This document shows, piece after piece, positions 56,834-64,000 of a DNA stretch of 64,000 nucleotides; the stretch's first letter is position 1, and every line of letters begins with the position of its first letter. The notes below the pieces were generated by a model that ran no database searches, had not been told where the DNA came from, and saw nothing but the letters and a program-made list of their open reading frames with translations. The position numbers and the translations under genes were made by a program. The DNA lies in the NCBI RefSeq assembly GCF_026745355.1, contig NC_079206.1, positions 16,817,082-16,881,081 of the forward strand. Direction: 5' to 3'. This stretch comes from Beta vulgaris subsp. vulgaris. Its lineage: Eukaryota; Streptophyta; Magnoliopsida; Caryophyllales; Amaranthaceae.

Positions 56834-56836
56834 TAA

Positions 56837-57030
56837 ATATCTTTCATTACATAATAGTAAAAATTATAATAATTGATTATTCATAAAGTACTGATTGAGA
56901 CGAATTCATCAAGACCTCACATGACTATATTTTTTTTCTTATATATTCAAAAAAATCTAAAAGATTCTCTCTAATTATGAATAGTATCAAGATTCTAAGT
57001 GAGAAAGATAAAAAAATACAGAAGGCGTAT
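56837..57030. repeat. Inverse copy of a MITE-like body seen at 20829-21030
   Basis: On the minus strand tatttttttatctttctcac and following phrases (gaatcttttagattttttt; ttcgtctcaatcagtact) parallel 20840-20990. A third relative of the body lies within 56600-56730. Ends were not resolved. Confidence 0.6.
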
Positions 57031-57401
57031 TATTCTTAAGTATTTTCGAGAAAAATCTTTGGAATCGGTTTTTTTATAAGATTGGTATGTTGAAATAGTT
57101 GTAGGATAAATTGGTTGTTTAAAAAAGTTCTATTTAGGAATATGAGTTGCCATATGAGAAGGATAAGTTGGACAATTAACGTCGTAATATAGAAATAAAA
57201 GTTTATATGAGAAGTTTATGTTAGGGATGTAATAGCTCAGAATAGGAGTAAGGGATCTAAGGAGTAGCAAAACTGTGTAATGGAACTATAAAAAAAATTA
57301 AGTTGTGAGAAACTATATGACACTTAGGAATCTTATACTATGAGTATTAAACTAGGCTAAATCAGGAAAAGTATACGAATTTACTTTCTCATTGAGAGAA
57401 G
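57031..57401. other. AT-rich intergenic DNA, no gene seen
   Basis: No feature was supported. Confidence 0.5.
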
Positions 57402-57473
57402 AAAAGATATAAAAAGGAATGGGAGGGGAAAAGATATAAAAAGGAATGGGAGGGGAAAAGATATAAAAAGGAA
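57402..57473. repeat. 27-bp tandem repeat
   Basis: aaaagatataaaaaggaatg plus ggagggg starts at 57402, 57429 and 57456; the third copy is partial. It is short and probably slipped. Confidence 0.9.
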
Positions 57474-57739
57474 AAATCGTGGGAGTATACGTAGATTTTG
57501 TGAAATGGAGTGTTTGACTAGTACCTAAGGATAATTTGGATGTAGTTTTATATAATTGGGATTAATAAGTTTAATTGAGATTAAAGAGACAGGCCACATA
57601 AATGACAACACTATCACAAAGTTGAGTACACATTGTGTAATAGAAAATACAAGTTTAGGTGTATTTTGAAAACTATCAGATAGTTATAATAACAAATAAT
57701 CACATTGAACTCAGTTACTATAATTTCACAAAATCAAAT

Positions 57740-57955
57740 CGTTTGGCATGAACGCGAATGGAGAGTGGTACCACACAGTACCAGCTGTCTCCAAACGATT
57801 GAGGGTCGTCACCCCACCTTTTACTGTTCCGCTTGCAAGACTTAACCGGACATGTCCTATAACTCCAGGAGTTCGCCCATCCTGGAAGGCAACAATTAGG
57901 GACTCTACCCGCCCTAACTCGGGTGCATGTTCACGCCTCACTTTCGTATTTATAA
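57740..57955. other. Higher-GC island of unknown origin
   Basis: Inside very AT-rich DNA about 215 bases have a balanced composition and complex, non-repetitive text. An open frame is present on each strand (57748-57960 plus, 57941-57726 minus), but no domain, splice site or RNA fold was recognised. It may be a fragment of a retrotransposon or of a processed transcript. Confidence 0.3.
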
Positions 57956-58124
57956 TCTAAGATATTTAATGATTCATACTTTAATCCTCAATACTCAAAA
58001 TTCTTATCAACTCATCCTTGATACTCAGAACTCTTATCAACTCCTTTCAATTACCCTTACTTTGATAGTTGAGAAGGTTTAGGGTTTTCATACTTGAAAC
58101 TAGTTTTTAACATAATAACTTTAA

Positions 58125-58735
58125 TTGAACTTAACCAAGTAAGAATGATAGTTCTTATCCACAAGCTTTCTTAACCACTAAGAATGATGGTTCTTATCCA
58201 CTTACTTTCTTAACCACTAAGAATGATGGTTCTTATCCATAACCACTAAGAATGATGGTTCTTATCCACTTTTGTTGTAGTATGATGTTGGAAAGAATTC
58301 TAACTACTTAAAGGACCAAACCCTGATGAATACTTAATATAACTAACAAAATATTTGAACCTGCTTTAAAATTCAGACTATTACAATTATAAAAAAGTAA
58401 TCCTAAGCATTTGAAAAAGTAATCTATAGTTTCAATAAAAGTAACCCCTTTTTACCGTAGAAGTAACCTCTTATAATTACAAACGTAACCCACACTTTCA
58501 GTAAAAGTAACCCCTTATCATTACAAAAAGTAATCCCCAGTTTTAGTAAAGTAACTGCTTAGCATTTGAAAAAGTAACCCTTAGTTTCACTAAAAGTAAC
58601 ACCTAATAATTAGAAGAAAAAAACCTAGATTCAACAAAAGTAACCCCTATTATGAAAAGTAACCTCTCTGAAAACGGATTCAAAAGTAATTCCTGTTACA
58701 AAAAGTAACACACTTAAAACAAATTCACGATTGGC
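58125..58735. repeat. Two minisatellite-like stretches
   Basis: aagaatgatggttcttatcc recurs at 58141, 58180, 58219 and 58248 (39-bp, then 29-bp spacing). From about 58385 to 58735 the word aaaagtaaccc and variants recur every 25-60 bases. No gene is seen. Confidence 0.8.
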
Positions 58736-59424
58736 TTTTTTTAGGGGACACGGGTTTCAATATAAAACCTAGCTTGGGCCTTTTATTAGCTGGCCCCACC
58801 ATTTGTTCAAAGTGTGGCCTGCCTTATAGAAAAGTTAATTTTAATTATTTATTACTTAGTTAAAATCTTACGTATAGTCTGCTCCATAATTTAAGCTGAT
58901 ACAATAATCAAATATATAAAATGGGTTATTATTCTTGAGTTAGTTTTGCATGGACATGATCCACATTAATATTATTGTGGACCAAAACCGCTCTCCTTTA
59001 ACATAATGATCGTTTTTTTTTTCTTCATATAGTAATTTTTTAAAAATCTTATGTTACACCATACAGTCACTATTTACCATATTGATTCTTTTTTTTTTAA
59101 TATAGTCATCACTCTTTCTTACGTTAGTTTACCGTAACGAAATGTTCATTTCCTGACATGATAACCTTTTTTTCACATAGTCAAGCATTACAATTTATGT
59201 CTATTCATCTTTAAAATCTATTTTTCTTTCAATATACGGACCTTTTTTTTTAAATAAATCACGGAAATTAGCATTAGATTCATGCTAATTTAGTGTGGAC
59301 CAAGTCCATATAATTTAATTTTTACTAAATCTAAGACAAAGCGATACTTTTGTAATTTTGAATATGGAGTGAGGCCTACCACTTTCCTTCTTTTGTTCAA
59401 TGGAGAGCATGTTTTGTAAATAAA
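58736..59424. other. AT-rich intergenic DNA, no gene seen
   Basis: No coding or repeat feature was supported. Confidence 0.5.
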
Positions 59425-59936
59425 CTAGTATTTTACCCCGGACGAAGCCCCGGGTAAGTTATAATTATTAAATATATTATTCATAAATTTTATATTTGAT
59501 TCTATCAGCTTTTCGTAATATTCTGTCTAGTGCGAAATTTAAAAATGGACATTATGACATGATAAGTTGTTCAAAAAAACATTCTGAGAAATTGGAGATA
59601 AAAGTAACAATTTCAATGTGATTTGCGTAAACAAATGTTATTAGTTAATAAAAGGGTTAAAGATCAAAAAGGTTGTCTACATGATTTTATAATTACATAT
59701 AATATGAGACTTTATTATGTTTTACTTTGAAACTTTAAGCATTGAAATTGTAATGCATTAGTGGTTAAACTCTAGATCTCACATTTCATTTCAATGGTCG
59801 TGTGTTCGAATCCTAGTAATTACACATTGTTAGTATTTTTTTATTGAGATTATAAGCATGTGTATTATAATCTTGAGAAAAGTGCAACGTGGCACTGTTC
59901 CTTTGATAGGAACGCCTTTTAATATATTTGTATAGA
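59425..59936 (-). mobile_element. Helitron family copy C, complete termini
   Basis: On the minus strand it starts TCTATACAAATATATTAAAA (59936) and ends cccggggcttcgtccgggg (hairpin), taaaata and CTAG (59428-59425). It is flanked by A at 59424 and T at 59937, a textbook Helitron. It is 512 bp and non-coding. The tRNA-like module is at 59759-59813. Confidence 0.92.
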
Positions 59937-60558
59937 TACAAAGGAAAGCTTCTCGTGCATGGTAATTGGTAAGATTTAGTTGTATTTCACAATTTTGTTC
60001 TAAATTATATCAAACCTAGCCCTACACAAAAGACACCTTGAGGTTGGATATTTTCCTTATCATTTTCCTACTCTTAAAGGGATCTTACTTATTATATTAT
60101 GTAAAGTTATATATAAGAAATTCAAATAAAATAAGACACTTATTAAATTATGTACAATTTAGAAAGTGTTTAACTAATTAGGTATCTATTTTTCATAAAT
60201 TATCATACAAGCGGTTATTTTATTGTTGAATGGACTTATATAAGACATCTTTGTGGTGGTTGGCTTGTTTGATCATCCATTCAAAACATCTTACGTACTA
60301 CGTCGCACTTTTAGATAATAAGAGGTTAATAAACAGATCGAAGATCATTTCAATCGTAAAAGTACAATCTATATCACAATTTGATGCAACATTCCACAAA
60401 CACCATTACATAAATCACAACCATACAGTATATGTGATAAATAAATATATATAGTTCTTGCGAACTTCACTCCTGTAGAGTCTATGACTAACCTTATTAT
60501 AAATTACTAATAAGAAAAACAGTAGAATAAGAAGCTAGCCATAGATTTTCAACAAGGT
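59937..60558. other. Downstream flank of the glycine-rich gene
   Basis: AT-rich, no gene seen. The 3' untranslated region of the minus-strand gene should lie in about 60450-60558, but no clear poly-A signal was chosen. Confidence 0.45.
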
Positions 60559-61617
60559 TCATTGAGATGGACATAAAGTACTACTCAAGGCATGTATCCT
60601 CCATGACCACCCCCTTCCCCCACCAGCACCATAGCCACCAGAATGGGCGCCACCAGCGGCAGAGCCACCTCCGCCACCAGATCCACCACCGCCACCAGCA
60701 ACATAGCCTCCTTCACTAGCACCTCCTCCGTGTCCACCACCTCCTCCACCACCACTACCGTACCCACCTCCTGCTTCGCCACCTCCATATGCTGCACCAC
60801 CACCACCACCACTTCCGCCTCCACCACCTCCAACGTGTCTGCCGGCCCCACCAGCACCATAGCCACCTCCATGGCCCCCACCTTCGCCACCTCCATAACC
60901 TCCGCCATGCTCTCCTCCATCCCCATAAGCGCCACCACCACCACTACCACCACCACCACCACCGCCATAAGTAGCTCCACCGCTAGCTGCCCCACCTCCA
61001 TGGCCTCCACCTTCACCACCGCCATAACCACCTGCATGGCCACCTCCAGCCCTAGATGCCCCACCAGCTCCACTTCCACCACCACCGCCTCCACCATATG
61101 CTGCTCCACCACCAGCAGCACCGCCTCCTTCACCACTTCCGCTACCATATCCACCGGCATGCCCACTGCCTCCATCATGAGCTACCCCGCCGCCACTTCC
61201 ACCACCAGCTCCGCCGCCGTAAGTTGCCCCACCACCAGCAGCGCCACCTCCTTCACCACTTCCACTACCATATCCACCAGCATGCTCACCACCTCCACCA
61301 TGAACTGCCCCACCACCTCCTCCACTTCCACTACCACCACCACCAGCATAGGCAGATCCGCCACTAGCTGCACCTCCTCCACCACTACCTCCACCATATC
61401 CACCAGCATGCTCTCCTCCTCCACCATGAACTGCCCCACCGCCTTCACCACTTCCACCGCCTCTGCCACCGGCATACCCACCTACACCTACACCAACATC
61501 AACACCAACACCAGGATGTCCTCCAAGTTCATACGTGAGGAGGGCCCTGGTGGCAGTGCATATGCCTATGCCTAACACTAAGAAAAAAACAACACAAGAG
61601 ATTTTATGGTATGCCAT
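60559..61617 (-). CDS. Secreted glycine-rich protein, probable cell-wall type
   Basis: The single-exon frame gives 352 residues. Residues 1-22 (MAYHKISCVVFFLVLGIGIC) form a signal peptide with likely cleavage near TATRA. The rest is over half glycine in imperfect repeats of about 35-45 residues built from GGGEHAGGYGSGSGEGG and GGGATYGGG-type blocks, like structural glycine-rich cell-wall proteins. The final 17 residues (WSWRIHALSSTLCPSQ) are not glycine-rich. In the next frame the same bases read GEGGGHGGYMP and a stop at 60585, exactly the ending of the paralogous pseudogene at 23281. A single extra G in the run near 60622-60628 would explain this, so either the gene has a frameshift or the sequence has an error. 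A TATA box lies 45-55 bases upstream. Confidence 0.82.
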   Translation of the reverse strand: MAYHKISCVVFFLVLGIGICTATRALLTYELGGHPGVGVDVGVGVGGYAGGRGGGSGEGGGAVHGGGGEHAGGYGGGSGGGGAASGGSAYAGGGGSGSGGGGGAVHGGGGEHAGGYGSGSGEGGGAAGGGATYGGGAGGGSGGGVAHDGGSGHAGGYGSGSGEGGGAAGGGAAYGGGGGGGSGAGGASRAGGGHAGGYGGGEGGGHGGGAASGGATYGGGGGGGSGGGGAYGDGGEHGGGYGGGEGGGHGGGYGAGGAGRHVGGGGGGSGGGGGAAYGGGEAGGGYGSGGGGGGGHGGGASEGGYVAGGGGGSGGGGGSAAGGAHSGGYGAGGGRGWSWRIHALSSTLCPSQ

Positions 61618-61660
61618 ATTGAGATTGTTTGTGATGGTCTACAAATGCTTAGAGAGAAGG

Positions 61661-61670
61661 TATTTATAGG
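61661..61670 (-). promoter_or_regulatory. TATA box of the glycine-rich gene
   Basis: On the minus strand cctataaata lies about 45 bases before the ATG at 61617. This places the transcript start near 61630-61640 and implies a short leader. Confidence 0.75.
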
Positions 61671-61689
61671 CATGGGATTAACTGATTAA

Positions 61690-64000
61690 GATTAAAATTG
61701 CGCGTTACTCGCACTCAACATAACAAAAGTGAAGGATTACTCTATAGTTCCCACTATAAGGTCCTCTACTCATAGCAAAGCCGCAATTTTTCGAGTTGTA
61801 TAGTATTATTATTCATATTACAGCAAATAGTGACGGTATTGTGCCACTCTGCTGTCTCCCACATTCAAATTTCAATGTATTTTCATTCAAATAATTGCTT
61901 TATTTTCTTGCATTTAATCGTACAATTATATTAGTTCGTTCCACATCACTCCCCAATTGGAGAGAGATAATCCTGATTAGGTAACCTTATCTTGTTCCTT
62001 GTTCCTCGTTCGTTTTAGGTAAAGTGTTAATGCTCTTGAGTTTCATATTCACTCTCTTTGCTTATGCTAATACTATAACTTTATAAACCCCGCATTTTGA
62101 CAGAGGCTATATGTCAAGCATTAAAAAAAAAAAAAAAATCTTATAGATCATTAATCAAAAGTGATCTTCAAGCGTAGGTACATATTCGCCACTTTGTTGT
62201 CACGTTAAACTTCTTGTTTGTTGACTTTATTACACTAATCCCGAGTTTTAGCAAGTATTTGAAAAATAGTCCATTTTATCGCAAATACACCGTAGTACAT
62301 ATTGTGGTATTCATTATTGATAACTGAGTGAAGATGTTAGATGTCATTATAATGAAGTTTTTTTTTGACGGGGCCTACTGAAGTTATTAGCTAATTAAAA
62401 TAGTATGTGAAAGAAATTTTGAAGTGCAACAGTATCATGTTTGTCTCACATCTTAAGATAATTCAAAGAACTTATACTTTCTAACCCAGATGAGCTACTC
62501 AGTTCTACTTCTAATATTTAAAGCCATGTTAGTTGATCATTTTGTTCCTCCATATCTCTCCTCTTTTCCTTACAATTGGTATTAGAGTTGATAGTCTAAC
62601 TGGGACTTTCGCACTGATTGGTAATTGTCGTTGGAGCTTCGGCTTATGCTGCCGAAGCTGACTTGTTAGCAATCTCCTTACAGCCTTTTGGATCAAACTA
62701 GTTCTATTCTATGGGAAATGCTGTGCAGGTTTTGGGTGTTTGAAACTTGAGAGGAAATTGTTAAGTGCAAGTGTAACAATTAAAATTATATTCTGTTTAT
62801 TTTATTTTTACTTATTTCAAATTGATTAGATCAGTTTAGAAAAATAAGTTGATATCAGATTAGAAAAAATAAATTCAAATCAGATCAGAAAAATTTAAGT
62901 TATGATCAGATACGTTCAGATCATGCATATATTTTAAAATTTATTATTATTGTTATTATTATTGCTGCCACATATTATACGCTCCTCCTGTATCTTTGTT
63001 TAAATTTTGATTCATGAAACCCAAAAGTCTATTTGTTTGTTTAAGAAAGCTATGATTTTATGGAGGATGATTCTTGGAGATTGAGAGATGACGATACTTA
63101 AGGAGTAAAGGAAAAAAATTAGCGTATAAGGTAACCTTTATATCTAGCATTATATGTGATTGCTCGTATGTATATCAGTATAACATTTTATGTCCAACGA
63201 ATACGTGTATGACCATGCGTACATGTATGTATGACTATGTAATACTAATCATGTGATGTTATGCTATAAAGTTTGATGTATATGATATTATGAATGTTAT
63301 ATGTGAATTATGAAAGTGATGTGAATCTTGTATGATTTATGGGTGTTGTTTGAAAATATTAATACACGCAAGTTTTATAAAATGTAAATGATTCTGCTGG
63401 CTTGAAGTTATGAATTAAACTGGTAAATTGGCAAGTTACAGGTGGAAGGAATTCTGTTTACGATGTACAATAAGGACCAAAAGTGGTCGAATGTTAATGA
63501 TATTATTCTGTCCAAAACCCGTACTTGCCAATGAATAAACTAAACTAACGTAAATGGTCCTTGTTGGTAGATTATTCAATGTTATGTTTTCTAGCAGTAT
63601 TTCCGAACAATTACCAAAATGATGTAGTATATGTATGTGTATGAGAATATATACGAACTAAAATTGTTTTTACGGGCTAGAGTTAGGTTATTTTGTTTTT
63701 TTATTCATTTTAGGTTATTTTTGTGTGTTGTTTTTTCTATTCTATGTAATTATTCAGGTATCATGAAAATAGCTCAAGTTCAGTTATGACATGGATGCTC
63801 CGGATGGATTATGTTGAGTTGACTCTGAATAATTTGGGATTTTTATCATACTGTGTATTTTGAGTAATCATTATTATCCTAGTTGAGAGTTTGTATATTT
63901 TAGAGACGATTTTAAGGCTATTATTTTATTTGTGGGCCCATAACCCACAACTTAAGTCCCATTTCCGCCGCTAATTATGAGTAATTAAGGTTATGGATTT
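61690..64000. other. AT-rich intergenic DNA, no gene seen
   Basis: No supported coding region. A poly-A run lies at 62124-62139, and a Harbinger-related fragment is listed separately. From 63160 to 63310 the text is rich in tatgtatg words. Confidence 0.5.
62790..62935. repeat. Fragment related to the GGTTATGTTCAG Harbinger family
   Basis: The stretch shares cttatttcaaattgattaga and agatcagaaaaa words with the left half of 56487-56833. The ends and the TAA flanks are missing, so it is a decayed or partial copy. Confidence 0.5.

Noticed and set aside
59759..59813. Functional tRNA gene
   Set aside because: Only A- and B-box-like words are present; no cloverleaf with a proper acceptor stem could be drawn by eye.
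60643..61575. 310-codon Thr/Ser-rich frame on the plus strand, and Val/Glu-rich and His-rich frames nearby
   Set aside because: They are shadows of the glycine-codon repeats. The minus-strand frame has the signal peptide, TATA box and conserved ending.

Overview
The window reads as plant nuclear DNA, from a eudicot with an intron-containing, AT-rich genome full of transposable elements. The evidence is GT-AG introns, plant-type retrotransposons (Copia with an initiator-Met primer site; a gag-protease element flanked by 450-bp LTRs), plant-mobile-domain and glycine-rich-protein genes, and many miniature DNA transposons with recognisable target-site duplications (TSDs). The style of the repeats resembles the beet/spinach/quinoa group, but that is an impression and was not tested.

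Only two genes look potentially functional. One is a complete eight-exon ubiquitin-specific protease of the UBP20/21 type on the minus strand (23727-28308); its exons join in phase to 930 codons including the stop. The other is a secreted glycine-rich protein on the minus strand (60559-61617) with a signal peptide and a TATA box, whose last residues look frameshifted. Everything else that codes is debris: a multi-exon Ulp1-family/mobile-domain-like gene broken by a hAT and a Harbinger element (6856-10739), a plant-mobile-domain (MAIN-like) pseudogene facing an OTU-protease fragment (29697-32935), a glycine-rich pseudogene (21965-23281), and decayed Copia polyproteins (4053-6798, 18469-20011, 37658-41330).

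Layout. 0-7 kb: Helitron end, a PIF/Harbinger element with a transposase-like fragment, and a degenerate Copia. 7-12 kb: the broken mobile-domain-like gene. 12.2-20.6 kb: an almost gap-free chain of a foldback Mutator-like MITE, CACTA, Stowaway-like, Helitron, a second Mutator-like MITE with a nested hAT, and a deletion-derivative Copia. 21-28.3 kb: glycine-rich pseudogene and the UBP gene. 29.7-33 kb: mobile-domain plus OTU pair. 33.2-37.1 kb: a Helitron, two sister Mutator-like elements carrying different cargo, and a Stowaway. 37.6-43.9 kb: a Copia whose 3' LTR is split by a hAT element. 44.4-49.9 kb: a gag-protease-only LTR element in which pol is replaced by two tandem arrays and an opposite-strand promoter-like segment. 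50-60 kb: gene-poor AT-rich DNA with Helitrons and Tourist-like MITEs. 60.5-61.7 kb: the glycine-rich protein gene. 61.7-64 kb: no gene seen.

The strongest results are about transposon structure. At least a dozen elements are delimited to the base by terminal inverted repeats and TSDs read directly here. Three copies of one small Helitron family carry an internal tRNA-like (Pol III A/B box) motif, and one of them may have a paralogous empty site a few kb away.
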